Made by a program: the position numbers and the translations under genes. A stretch of DNA of 48,484 nt from Leptospira chreensis (GTDB taxonomy: Bacteria > Spirochaetota > Leptospiria > Leptospirales > Leptospiraceae): contig NZ_JAFFPS010000035.1 of NCBI RefSeq assembly GCF_016919165.1, forward strand, positions 1 to 48,484, given 5' to 3'. Below the pieces are notes generated by a model. It ran no database searches and was not told the DNA's origin. It was given only the letters and a program-made list of their open reading frames with translations. Of this stretch, positions 25,246 to 34,056 are shown one piece after another; within the stretch, counting starts at the first letter, position 1, and each line of letters opens with the position of its first letter.

Positions 25246-25989
25246 ATGGCAAGTGAAGAAAAGAAAGTGGGGCCCAAAAAAAAATCTGCCCCTAAAAAGA
25301 AAACATCAGTTGTCGCTGCAAAAAAGAAATCGGTAAACAAGGCGGAAAAAAAAGTCGCCGAAAAAACAAGTCCGTCTCCACCACTTACAGCTCTAAAATC
25401 CCTTTACAACGATTCCAAATTCACCAAACATCCAGAATTCCCACAGGAAGATTTGATCCGCGTTCTTGTCCGCACTCCCAAAGAAGCCTTTGTGTTTTGG
25501 AAATTTTCTGCAAAAACCATAAAGAATCTTTTACATGATTTAGAAACCAATTCGACGGATGGTTTGCATTTTCGACTGAAGGTAGAATACAAAAATATTT
25601 TCGGAAGTGAACGTACCGATTTTTACGATTTAGCTCCTTATACAGAATCTTATTATTTGAAATTTATGTTCCCCGTGAGAGATATCCAAACCTCAATCCT
25701 TGTTTCTTTTGATAAAAGAGAAATCTCAACTCTCCATTCTTCCGGAAAGGATCTCCCCGGGGGGACCGAATCCTTTCGTTTGGACAAAGAGTGGATCCAT
25801 CCCAAATGGATTGAGATGGGGATTGTTGCCAAGTCTGTTGGAAGTGATGAGTATTATTTTAAAGATGGGGACTCCTCCGAGTTCTATGTGAACCCACGTA
25901 AGGTAACTTCTGGCGAACCCAATGCAGACCCAAACCAATCGCAGTCGCGGTGGGGGAACGGATCGGGGTCAGGAAAGGGACTTTTGTAA
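25246..25989 (+). CDS. DUF4912 domain protein with Lys/Ala-rich N-terminus
   Basis: The 247-aa product begins with about 45 residues of lysine- and alanine-rich low-complexity sequence (KKKSAPKKKTSVVAAKKKS). A DUF4912 domain follows, with LIRVLVRTPKEAFVFWKFSA and later FRLDKEWIHPKWIEMG. The domain is often next to GH57 glucan enzymes, as here: its TAA stop overlaps the ATG of the GH57 gene by one base (TAATG). It may bind glycans or polymers in glycogen metabolism, which is inference from context. Confidence 0.85.
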   Translation: MASEEKKVGPKKKSAPKKKTSVVAAKKKSVNKAEKKVAEKTSPSPPLTALKSLYNDSKFTKHPEFPQEDLIRVLVRTPKEAFVFWKFSAKTIKNLLHDLETNSTDGLHFRLKVEYKNIFGSERTDFYDLAPYTESYYLKFMFPVRDIQTSILVSFDKREISTLHSSGKDLPGGTESFRLDKEWIHPKWIEMGIVAKSVGSDEYYFKDGDSSEFYVNPRKVTSGEPNADPNQSQSRWGNGSGSGKGLL

Positions 25990-27575
25990 TGCATCATTTA
26001 GTCAAAGGGCATTTGGTATTTGTTTTGCATGCCCACCTACCATTTGTTAGACATCCCGGGTATCCTACACCCTTTATCGAAGAAAATTGGCTGAACGAAG
26101 CCATCCTCGAAACTTATATCCCTCTGATCCGAGTCTTTCGGAATTTAAAAAAGGAATCGGTTCGGTTTCGGATCACCATGTCCTTTACTCCGACACTTTC
26201 GCTTATGCTAACCGACTCTTATTTGCAAAATGGGTTTCGTAAGTACATTAAAAATCTAATCACTCTTGCCAGAAGCGAAACCAAACGCACCCTAAAAGAT
26301 CCCCATTTGAATTATCTTTCGAAAAGATACTTAGACCATTTTTTAGATACGGAATCTATCTTTGAAGAAGAGGGTGGGGACTTAACCAAACTGTTTTTGC
26401 CCTTTGTGGAATCAGGGGAGCTGGAAGTGATGACAAGCCCGGCCACTCACGCCTTTCTTCCTTTTTATGATTCAGAAAGTTCGATCTTTCGTTCCCAATT
26501 AAAAAATGGGAGAAGGACCTTTCGGCGGATTTGGGGACGTGACCCAAAAGGGATTTGGCTTTCGGAATGTGGATACACACAAAAACTCGAAGAGGAGCTC
26601 GACCGGGAAGGTTTTCGGTACTTCTTTGTCGACACTCACGGGATCACTCATGGAAGCCCCAGGCCTAAGTTCGGAGTTTATGCTCCGGTTGAAGTGGGAC
26701 ATGGGGTCTTTGCTTTTGGTCGCGATCCCGAAAGTAGCAAACAGGTTTGGAGTTCGATTGATGGGTATCCGGGAGACTTTCGGTACAGAGAGTACTACCG
26801 TGACATTGGACATGATCTGCCTTGGGAAGAAATCTCTCCCTACCTAAACTCGAATGGAGTGCGGATCAATACTGGTATCAAATACTTTCGAATCACAGGA
26901 AAAACCTCGGACAAAGGGTACTACCATCCGGACTGGGCGATGGAAGCGGCCGGAAGCCATGCCGAAGATTTTTTACGAAACCGCATCCACCAAGCGGAAA
27001 GTTTGTACGAAACAAACAAACAACAGGCGGTGATTGTTTCGCCTTATGATGCTGAGCTCTATGGACACTGGTGGTATGAAGGCCCGCAGTTTATCGAATT
27101 CCTATTTAAAAAAATCCACTTCAACCAAAACACAATTAAGCTCTCTCATCCTATGGAGGCTGCCCGTTCTCTCCCACGTGTCCAGTCTGTAGAGATGAAG
27201 ATGAGTAGTTGGGGAGAAAATGGGTATGGGGAAGTGTGGCTGAATCCAACCAACGATTGGATCTATCCTCTCATCCATGGAATGAGCATCCGGATGCACA
27301 AAAGGGCCCATGAATTTGGGTCGGGAACGGACGTGCAAAAACGGATCCTAAAACAAATGGGTCGGGAACTCCTTCTTTTGCAAAGCAGTGATTGGGCTTT
27401 TATTATGAAAACAGGAACCATGGTGGACTATGCGGTCCGGCGTACGAATGTTCACACCAATCTCTTTTTGGCTTTGGAGGAGATGCTTCTAGGGGCTGTG
27501 GACGAAGGAGTCCTTTTGGCGGCCGAAACAGAGAACAATGCGTTCCCTGACATCCGAATCGAAGATTTCTACTAG
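25989..27575 (+). CDS. GH57 family 1,4-alpha-glucan branching enzyme
   Basis: The 528-aa product has the GH57 marks in order: FVLHAHLPFVRHPGYP near the start, ELEVMTSPATHAFLPFY, WLSECGY with the likely nucleophile Glu193, and SPYDAELYGHWWYEGP with the likely acid Asp354. This set is typical of GH57 branching enzymes (AmgC/TK1436 type), which make alpha-1,6 branches in glycogen. The ATG at 25989 overlaps the upstream stop, so translation is coupled. The longer frame from 25950 is not needed. Confidence 0.9.
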   Translation: MHHLVKGHLVFVLHAHLPFVRHPGYPTPFIEENWLNEAILETYIPLIRVFRNLKKESVRFRITMSFTPTLSLMLTDSYLQNGFRKYIKNLITLARSETKRTLKDPHLNYLSKRYLDHFLDTESIFEEEGGDLTKLFLPFVESGELEVMTSPATHAFLPFYDSESSIFRSQLKNGRRTFRRIWGRDPKGIWLSECGYTQKLEEELDREGFRYFFVDTHGITHGSPRPKFGVYAPVEVGHGVFAFGRDPESSKQVWSSIDGYPGDFRYREYYRDIGHDLPWEEISPYLNSNGVRINTGIKYFRITGKTSDKGYYHPDWAMEAAGSHAEDFLRNRIHQAESLYETNKQQAVIVSPYDAELYGHWWYEGPQFIEFLFKKIHFNQNTIKLSHPMEAARSLPRVQSVEMKMSSWGENGYGEVWLNPTNDWIYPLIHGMSIRMHKRAHEFGSGTDVQKRILKQMGRELLLLQSSDWAFIMKTGTMVDYAVRRTNVHTNLFLALEEMLLGAVDEGVLLAAETENNAFPDIRIEDFY

Positions 27576-27643
27576 AATTCTTTTCGTAAATTTCTTGCCT
27601 AGGGAGTTCCCGGTAAGAGGCTTGTCCTAATCGGAGGGTTTCT

Positions 27644-27850
27644 ATGTCACGAAGGTATCGTTTTCCCTTGGTTCTTACACTCCTTTTCTTTGCTGTGAAC
27701 TTTTTGGTTTGCCGGGTGATGCACAAAGAAAACACGGAAGGGGTCTTCCGTATGGATGATTCGGTCATTCAGTACATGGACGCTTTGGAAGCTGCCGAGA
27801 CCGGCAAGTCCACTTCCAAATCATCCTTCTCAGATCACGGTCTCCTCTAA
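27644..27850 (+). CDS. Small exported or lipid-anchored protein
   Basis: The 68-aa product has a basic start, a hydrophobic segment (about 8-22) and Cys23 (FLVC), then a short acidic tail. GGAGGG lies 6 nt before the ATG, a strong ribosome site. A likely terminator follows directly. No function known. Size and leader suggest a small membrane-associated protein. Confidence 0.55.
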   Translation: MSRRYRFPLVLTLLFFAVNFLVCRVMHKENTEGVFRMDDSVIQYMDALEAAETGKSTSKSSFSDHGLL

Positions 27851-27876
27851 GAGGCCGTATTTCTCGTTTTTTATTT
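27837..27876 (+). terminator. Putative rho-independent terminator
   Basis: ACGG (27837-27840) pairs with CCGT (27855-27858) and CCTC with GAGG inside, with a small bulge. A T-rich stretch ending in TTTTTT follows. It overlaps the stop of the small gene and separates it from the convergent SET-domain gene. Confidence 0.5.
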
Positions 27877-27914
27877 GGTTTTTAGCCAAAGAATTCCTTT
27901 GGCTTGTCCACTCA

Positions 27915-28370
27915 TCACTTCGGTTTGAAGTCGACGTTGTCCCAGTAGTCCTTTCCATAATCAAAGAAAATTTCCGCGCCATCCGGGATGGTTTTTAAAA
28001 CTTTAAACCTAGCCGTTTTCCATCTCACAGAGGTGACAAGTTCCGCATTGGGTTTTGAGGAGTGGTTGATATAACGGGTGTAATTGGACTCGCGACCTTC
28101 ACCATAAATCCACCAGTCTTTACAAATCCAAAGTAGGTATTTTGAATCTACGTATTTGTTCGATTCCGCTTGTTCATCGGTAATGATTTTACCCATGTAA
28201 AAACCTACGGTATCTCCCTTGTATAATGTTTGTTTGGTGAATAGTCCCATTCCGATATTGGGAACAGAGGAAGGTTTCACAATAAAGTCACTCTCGGTAT
28301 ACACTACCGGTTTTCTTTTTTTGACCTTCTTTACGGATTTCTTTTTCTTCATTTTCTTCCTATATGACAT
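27915..28370 (-). CDS. SET-domain protein (putative lysine methyltransferase)
   Basis: The 151-aa product has a very lysine-rich N-terminus ([13 protein letters not shown]), then a SET domain. [20 protein letters not shown] is the start strand, [16 protein letters not shown] holds the NHS/C AdoMet-binding motif, and [11 protein letters not shown] is the C-terminal catalytic-Tyr motif. SET enzymes methylate lysines using AdoMet. Bacterial ones are uncommon but known, and the target here is unknown. It stands alone, convergent with the small gene on its left. Confidence 0.85.
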   Translation of the reverse strand: MSYRKKMKKKKSVKKVKKRKPVVYTESDFIVKPSSVPNIGMGLFTKQTLYKGDTVGFYMGKIITDEQAESNKYVDSKYLLWICKDWWIYGEGRESNYTRYINHSSKPNAELVTSVRWKTARFKVLKTIPDGAEIFFDYGKDYWDNVDFKPK

Positions 28371-28458
28371 AAGAGGAAAACAATTCTACCTTGTAAAGCC
28401 ATTGGCATTTAAGATTGTATAGTCCGCACTCCGAACTTTAAAGGTAAGAGGGGGGCTT

Positions 28459-28611
28459 ATGATCCAAGAACCACAAAAACCGACGGATGAGAAATCCAAT
28501 GTTGTGAATCTGGCCATCTACCGAGCGAAAAAAGCTTTGGAAAGAGACGGGTTCGAAGTCGTGGAAAATCCAGACGGAAAGATTACCCTTGTCATTCGTC
28601 TTGCGAAATAA
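28459..28611 (+). CDS. 50-aa conserved-looking small protein upstream of ribH
   Basis: The frame starts ATGATCCAAGAACC, has GAGGGGGG just upstream as a strong ribosome site, and ends TAA at 28609-28611. The product is charged and soluble, ending GFEVVENPDGKITLVIRLAK, which looks like a small beta hairpin. It lies 23 bp before ribH, so the two are probably co-transcribed. Codon use resembles that of the neighbours. Function unknown. Confidence 0.6.
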   Translation: MIQEPQKPTDEKSNVVNLAIYRAKKALERDGFEVVENPDGKITLVIRLAK

Positions 28612-28634
28612 CAACCCCCTAGGAATTTGGATAC

Positions 28635-29102
28635 ATGACAGCTACATTGGAAGGCTCAAGAATTGGAAACGGACAAAAACACTGTGTCATCGTTTCGAAG
28701 TTCAATGAATTTATTACTGAGTCCCTACTGAAAGGGGCAAAAGACGCGTACAGACAACATGGGATCGCTGAAAGTGATGTCACCGTCATCTATGTGCCCG
28801 GTGCTTTCGAACTCCCACAAACCGTAAAACGTGTCTTACAATCTAAAAAATACCAATTCTCTGCAATCGTTTGCTTAGGTGCTGTGATTCGCGGGGCCAC
28901 TTCTCATTATGATTTGGTTTCTGGGGAAGCCGCCAAAGTAGGATCCGTTGCCGATGGATCGGTTCCTGTGATTTTTGGGGTCATCACCACTGAATCCATC
29001 GAACAAGCCATCGAAAGAGCCGGAACCAAGGCTGGAAACAAAGGGTATGAAGCCGCTACCACTGCCATCGAAATGGCCAATCTTTTCAAAGAGATCGGAT
29101 GA
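28635..29102 (+). CDS. ribH: 6,7-dimethyl-8-ribityllumazine synthase
   Basis: The 155-aa product makes the lumazine precursor of riboflavin. It has the family motifs in order: [43 protein letters not shown] and [16 protein letters not shown]. Length and motifs are standard. Its last codons overlap the start of nusB (ATGA), a frequent arrangement in bacteria. No FMN riboswitch was seen upstream. Confidence 0.97.
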   Translation: MTATLEGSRIGNGQKHCVIVSKFNEFITESLLKGAKDAYRQHGIAESDVTVIYVPGAFELPQTVKRVLQSKKYQFSAIVCLGAVIRGATSHYDLVSGEAAKVGSVADGSVPVIFGVITTESIEQAIERAGTKAGNKGYEAATTAIEMANLFKEIG

Positions 29103-29521
29103 GTTCTAGACACCGCGGGCGAAGTCTTGCCCTGATGTGCCTCTACCAAATCGACCTGGTCGGAACCGATCCGGACCGGGCTATGAAATTCGATTGGTAC
29201 GATAAAAAAATCACTAGAGAAGAAAAGGATTATGCTGTCTTTCTTGTGAAAGGAGTGGTCGAAAATCGAAAAAACATCGATACTCTAATCAAGAAGTATT
29301 CGGAGAATTGGGAACTTTCGCGTATTTCCGTTGTCAACCGCTGTATTTTGCGTTTATCAATTCTTAGTTTGCAAAAGGAACCTTTCCTTGCTGCCCCCGT
29401 TGTCATCAATGAAGCGGTGGAACTTACCAAAGAATTTGAAACTGAAGAATCAGCACAGTTTATCAACGGATTACTTGATGCCTTCTATAAGAAGGAGATC
29501 GTAGCGAACAAACCCCAGTAA
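29099..29521 (+). CDS. nusB: Transcription antitermination protein NusB
   Basis: The 140-aa product matches Nus[18 protein letters not shown] at the start, [17 protein letters not shown] in the middle, and [17 protein letters not shown] followed by [28 protein letters not shown]. NusB binds boxA RNA with NusE and supports rRNA transcription. It overlaps ribH by 4 bp and lies 7 bp before the TPR gene. Confidence 0.96.
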   Translation: MSSRHRGRSLALMCLYQIDLVGTDPDRAMKFDWYDKKITREEKDYAVFLVKGVVENRKNIDTLIKKYSENWELSRISVVNRCILRLSILSLQKEPFLAAPVVINEAVELTKEFETEESAQFINGLLDAFYKKEIVANKPQ

Positions 29522-29528
29522 GAGCATC

Positions 29529-31631
29529 ATGGATCCCATCCAAAAAAACCGGTTTCGCATTGAGGAACAATCCTCACAGCCAAGTTATTACCAGGAAGAT
29601 CCATACTTACGGAACCTGGGTCGAGAAAAAGAAACAACTTACGAATCAGAGACCACGGCGCGCCGTCCGGTTTTGTCGTTTCTATTTTGGAGTTTTCTTG
29701 TTTTCCTCGTCCTTGGATTTTTAACCGCCGGTTACTGGTGGTATCTAGAGAAAAAAAAGAATCCCGAAGAGATCGCAAGAGCAATCGGAAACCTTCCTCG
29801 TGATAAAAAAGCCCTCGACTTACTTGTTGATAAACCTTACCTTCCTGATGATTCCGTAAATCCCAAACTCGCGGCTTGCCTGAATGCCTACCACAACCGC
29901 TATGTGAACCGAGTGGGAACGGTTTGTGAAGAATTCCTGAATTCTCCGGGAAGCGACGAAGACAAATCGATCGCCTTAACTGTGCTTGGTGTGATGTATG
30001 ATGAAGCCGGTCGTTATGTGAATTCCATTGAACGATTGGAAAAAGCCATCCAATACGATTCCAAAAACTATTTTGCTTATTACAATTTATCTCTCGCTTT
30101 CAAACATGCCGGAAAGTTTGAAGAAGCAAGGCGTGCAGCCCAGAGAGCCAAAGAGATTGCCCCGAATGACTACCGAGTTTCTCTTTTGCAAGGGAATTTG
30201 TTCCAAGAGATTGGAGATCCGGCAAGCGCCATTGACGCCTATAAAGAAGGGCAGTCGCTTGCGCCAAGTGATGTGACACTCACTTATAACTTAGCGATTA
30301 GTTATTTAAAACAAGGAAATATGGCCGAGGCCATTTCCGAGTTTCAAAAGGTAGTACAGACAGCTCCCAATTCCCAAACGGCCGTTTTGTCCTATGGCCA
30401 CCTCGGAACCATCTTCTACCAAAGAGAAGACTATGACCGTGCCGAGTATTATTTCCGAGAAGTGATTCGTTTGAAAACAAACGATGCCAAATCCTACTAT
30501 AACTTAGGTTTGGTGTATTTAAAGAAAAAAGTTCCAGAAGAGGCAGCCAAATACTTCCAAAAAGCCCTTGATTCCAATGCCAATGAACCAGAAGTCTACC
30601 GGTACATTGCGGATGCCTTTCTTTCCATGGGCCAAACTAATATGGCCATCACTGCCTTACAAAAAGCTTTGTTATTAAAACCCTCAGACGTGGATTCCCT
30701 TTTTGCTTTGTCAGAACTCTATTACAAAAAAGGGGAACTCGTGGAAGCGGAAGGGTTATTTCGTCGGATCATCCGCCTAACACCGGGAGATAGCTATTCA
30801 GAAACCGCTTATGTGAATCTTGGAATCATCCTCGATGAAATGGAAAGGTATTCCGAAAGTATTACGGCCTTTGAAGGGGCCCTTGCTTTAAATCCGAAAA
30901 ACCAATCGGCCTATTACAATCTAGGTCTGGCTTATTTGCATGCCGGAAAACCAACTATGGCGATTGAGTCTCTTCGAAAGTCGCAGGCCCTGGATCCGAA
31001 CCATGCGCAGTCTAGGCTTGCCATTGCGGATTACTATTTAGAAAATCGTTTTTATTCCGAAGCCATAGCCGAATTCGAAGAGGCCATTGCTTGGAAACCA
31101 GAACTTTATGAAGCCAGATTGAAACTGGCTGATGTGTACATCCAAACCAAAAATTATCTAGCCGCAGAAAAGGTGTTAGTTTATGTTTTGGAAAACAGTA
31201 AGGACCCTAAAGAAATCAAACTCGCCCATAGAAAACTGGCCTTAAGTTACGCCAATAGCGGTAACTCCGGACTTTCCAAAAGGGCGAAAGAAGAGGCATT
31301 TCGTGCCACCCATATGGATCCGGAAGATATGGAGTCAAAACTTGTACTTTCCAAAATCCTCATTGATTCGGGATCCCTTGTGGATCGGGAAAAGGCGATC
31401 GAAGAATTAACAGTGATCACTCGTTCGGATGTCACACCGAGTGTTTCTTCCAAAGCTCATAATTATTTGGGAGTTTGTTATTTCAAAAATGGGGAATTTA
31501 AAAAAGCCCTATCCAGTTTCCAAACAGCCATTGATTTGAACCCGAGTCTATCGGAAGCTTATGAAAACAAAAGGGCTGCCCGGGCGCAGTATGAGAAATC
31601 TCTCGAATCCAAAAAGAGAACTTATTTTTGA
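29529..31631 (+). CDS. Membrane-anchored TPR repeat protein
   Basis: The 700-aa product has a cytoplasmic N-terminus, one membrane segment (about residues 48-72) and then some 16 tandem TPR repeats to the C-terminus. Good examples are KSYYNLGLVYLKKKVPEEAA and QSAYYNLGLAYLHAGKPTMA. Such proteins are scaffolds. It is 7 bp after nusB and its stop overlaps the next gene's start (TTGA), so it is probably within a ribH-nusB operon. Partner unknown. Confidence 0.9.
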   Translation: MDPIQKNRFRIEEQSSQPSYYQEDPYLRNLGREKETTYESETTARRPVLSFLFWSFLVFLVLGFLTAGYWWYLEKKKNPEEIARAIGNLPRDKKALDLLVDKPYLPDDSVNPKLAACLNAYHNRYVNRVGTVCEEFLNSPGSDEDKSIALTVLGVMYDEAGRYVNSIERLEKAIQYDSKNYFAYYNLSLAFKHAGKFEEARRAAQRAKEIAPNDYRVSLLQGNLFQEIGDPASAIDAYKEGQSLAPSDVTLTYNLAISYLKQGNMAEAISEFQKVVQTAPNSQTAVLSYGHLGTIFYQREDYDRAEYYFREVIRLKTNDAKSYYNLGLVYLKKKVPEEAAKYFQKALDSNANEPEVYRYIADAFLSMGQTNMAITALQKALLLKPSDVDSLFALSELYYKKGELVEAEGLFRRIIRLTPGDSYSETAYVNLGIILDEMERYSESITAFEGALALNPKNQSAYYNLGLAYLHAGKPTMAIESLRKSQALDPNHAQSRLAIADYYLENRFYSEAIAEFEEAIAWKPELYEARLKLADVYIQTKNYLAAEKVLVYVLENSKDPKEIKLAHRKLALSYANSGNSGLSKRAKEEAFRATHMDPEDMESKLVLSKILIDSGSLVDREKAIEELTVITRSDVTPSVSSKAHNYLGVCYFKNGEFKKALSSFQTAIDLNPSLSEAYENKRAARAQYEKSLESKKRTYF

Positions 31632-32431
31632 GTTTATTCCAATTTCTCCCCCATAAAAAATTTCCCGACTTTTATGAAGAATGCAGGCTTACAGGCGTTC
31701 TTCGGTATCTTCCCGCTAAAGTCCGCGAATATGGGGACAGTTACTTTATGGAAGAATACAGCAACCAATACAAAAAGTCCTATTACGAAGATGAACCAAA
31801 CCTCCGGGCCATGGCAGAACGTAGGCTTTCGGTTCTGGAGAAAGTAGGGGCCAAAGCGGAAGGATCTTCCCTTTTAGAGATTGGTTCTGCGGCGGGATTT
31901 TTTTTGGATGAGGCAAAGAAGGCCGGTTACCTTGCCAAAGGGCTCGAACTCTCTCCCAAGGAAGTGGAATATGCGAAGGCAAAGCTTTCCTTGGATGTAG
32001 AAAAGAAGTCGGTTCTCGCTATTCCTACCAACGAATGGAAAGAAACTTTTGATGTAGTGGCTGCTTTTTTTGTGATCGAACATATCGAGGAAATTGATGG
32101 AATCTGGGAGCGGATCCAGGCTTGGACAAAACCGGGTGGGTTTCTCTATTTGGCGGTTCCTTCCAGTTTTGGACCTAGTTTCCAAACGAATCCGAGTGCG
32201 TGGTTTGCCACCCATCCTTCTGACCACTTTTTTGACTACTCTGTCCACTCTTTGAAAAAACTCTTGTCAATCCTCGGCTTCGAGGTGAACTATGTTAGAC
32301 CAATGTCGTATCACTCCTACCGGGACTTAAGTCCTCGTGGCAAACTCCCCGAATGGCTGTATCGACTGTATGCAAACTCATTTGCTTATGGTGATACCAT
32401 CGAACTGACAGCCAGAAAATTAAAACACTGA
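31628..32431 (+). CDS. Class I SAM-dependent methyltransferase
   Basis: The 267-aa product starts at a TTG overlapping the TPR stop. It has motif I LLEIGSAAGFFLDEA, an acidic strand-2 end in AKGLELSP, and FDVVAAFFVIEHIEEI, which fits Methyltransf_11/23-type enzymes, then GGFLYLAVPS. The N-terminal 60 residues (YFMEEYSNQYKKSYYEDEPN) recall enzymes acting on sugars or lipids. Substrate unknown. Confidence 0.88.
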   Translation: MSLFQFLPHKKFPDFYEECRLTGVLRYLPAKVREYGDSYFMEEYSNQYKKSYYEDEPNLRAMAERRLSVLEKVGAKAEGSSLLEIGSAAGFFLDEAKKAGYLAKGLELSPKEVEYAKAKLSLDVEKKSVLAIPTNEWKETFDVVAAFFVIEHIEEIDGIWERIQAWTKPGGFLYLAVPSSFGPSFQTNPSAWFATHPSDHFFDYSVHSLKKLLSILGFEVNYVRPMSYHSYRDLSPRGKLPEWLYRLYANSFAYGDTIELTARKLKH

Positions 32432-32439
32432 AATCCATT

Positions 32440-34056
32440 ATGAAATTTAACGAATTACCCTTTCATGAGTCTCTCACTAAAGCCTTAGATAAAATCGGCT
32501 ACACAGAGCTCACACCCATCCAAGCCAAATCCATTCCTTTCGCGATGGAAGGAAAAGACCTCACTGGCCTTGCACAAACCGGAACTGGAAAGACTATGGC
32601 TTTCTTACTTCCTACACTCCACAGACTTTTGTCGGCAGAAGAAGAGGAAGCATTACCTTATGCACTCGTCCTTGCCCCTACAAGAGAACTGACCATACAA
32701 ATCGCAGAAGAAGCCAAAAAACTTTTGGAATTCACAGACTTCGGTGTGGCTACCATCATTGGTGGAACCGATTACAAATCCCAAGAACAAGCGCTCGGCA
32801 ACAAAGCTTGTATCATCGTTGCAACACCGGGAAGGCTCATTGACTTTGTTAAAAATCATGGCCTCTCCTTGGAAAATATCAAAGTAGTGATTTTAGATGA
32901 AGCGGACAGAATGTTCGATATGGGATTTGTTCAAGATCTCAAATACATCTTCCACAAATGTAAAAACAGAAAACAATCTTTGTTATTTAGTGCCACTCTC
33001 AGTTACGAAGTGGTTCGTCTTGCTAGTAAGTATTTGAATGAACCGATTGAAGTTCATATCAATCCGGAAAAAGTCATTACAGAACGGATTGACCAGTCTT
33101 TACTTCATTTGGGAAGAGAGGAAAAACTCCCTTATCTTGTGAATTCATTATTACACAATGAGATCGAAGGTCTTGGAATCATTTTTACCAACTACAAAAT
33201 GAATATCCCAAAGATTGTTTCTACTCTTCGTAGATTTGGAATTACAGCCACTGGCCTTTCTTCGGAACTCGACCAAAAGAAACGAATTAGGCTTCTACGC
33301 GATTTCAAAGCAGGAAAGTACAAATACCTAATTGCGACCGATGTGGCATCCCGCGGGATCGACATTGAAAACATCGATGTCGTGTATAATTATGACCTTC
33401 CCCAAGATGCAGAAAACTATGTGCACCGGATTGGAAGGACAGCTCGTGCGGGAAGAAAAGGCCAGTCCATTGGATTTTGTTCCGAAACCGATTATACGGA
33501 ACTGGAACGAATTGAAAAGTATTTGAATTCTAAAATTCCAACATCCGAAATTCGTGAAGAGTATTTAGAATTTCCTAAGGGTGAGTTCACTCCTGTATTT
33601 GCTGATGAAGCCATTCCTGGAGAAAAGAAATACCAAGACAGAGAAGGGCGAGGCGAACGCGGCGGTCGTGGTGGGAAACCAACACGCGGTGGCGAACACA
33701 GGGGAGATCGAGGGGATCGGTCTGGCGGCAGTGACCGGGGTCGTGGCGGTAAGGGCAAAGGCGACAAACACCACCCACCGGCGAAGATGTCTCATCCGCA
33801 TGGAAACCCACAGAATCCAGGCGGTGGTGAGGATCACAAACATCCAGCCAAAATGACCCACCATGAAATGAAACATGGCCACCATCCGAAAGATGGAAAA
33901 GGAAAACAGCCGCATAAGAAGAATCAGTCGGGAAGATCAAACCAAAAGAACAATGATCCAAGACGAAATCTCTTTGATATCAACGAAGTCAAAAAATCTA
34001 AAAAACAGAAACAATCGATTTGGCAGCGAATTCTTTCTATCTTCAAAAAGGATTAG
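32440..34056 (+). CDS. DEAD-box RNA helicase with long basic tail
   Basis: The 538-aa product has all core motifs: Q motif near YTELTPIQAKSIPF, AQTGTGKT, PTRELTIQ, VLDEADRMFDMGF, SATL, and HRIGRTARAGRKG. It resembles RhlE/RhlB-type helicases that remodel structured RNA or aid degradation. After about residue 385 the tail is low-complexity: first Arg/Gly-rich (GERGGRGGKPTRGGEHRG), then His/Pro/Lys-rich, ending in a basic helix. Such tails bind RNA without sequence preference. Confidence 0.93.
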   Translation: MKFNELPFHESLTKALDKIGYTELTPIQAKSIPFAMEGKDLTGLAQTGTGKTMAFLLPTLHRLLSAEEEEALPYALVLAPTRELTIQIAEEAKKLLEFTDFGVATIIGGTDYKSQEQALGNKACIIVATPGRLIDFVKNHGLSLENIKVVILDEADRMFDMGFVQDLKYIFHKCKNRKQSLLFSATLSYEVVRLASKYLNEPIEVHINPEKVITERIDQSLLHLGREEKLPYLVNSLLHNEIEGLGIIFTNYKMNIPKIVSTLRRFGITATGLSSELDQKKRIRLLRDFKAGKYKYLIATDVASRGIDIENIDVVYNYDLPQDAENYVHRIGRTARAGRKGQSIGFCSETDYTELERIEKYLNSKIPTSEIREEYLEFPKGEFTPVFADEAIPGEKKYQDREGRGERGGRGGKPTRGGEHRGDRGDRSGGSDRGRGGKGKGDKHHPPAKMSHPHGNPQNPGGGEDHKHPAKMTHHEMKHGHHPKDGKGKQPHKKNQSGRSNQKNNDPRRNLFDINEVKKSKKQKQSIWQRILSIFKKD

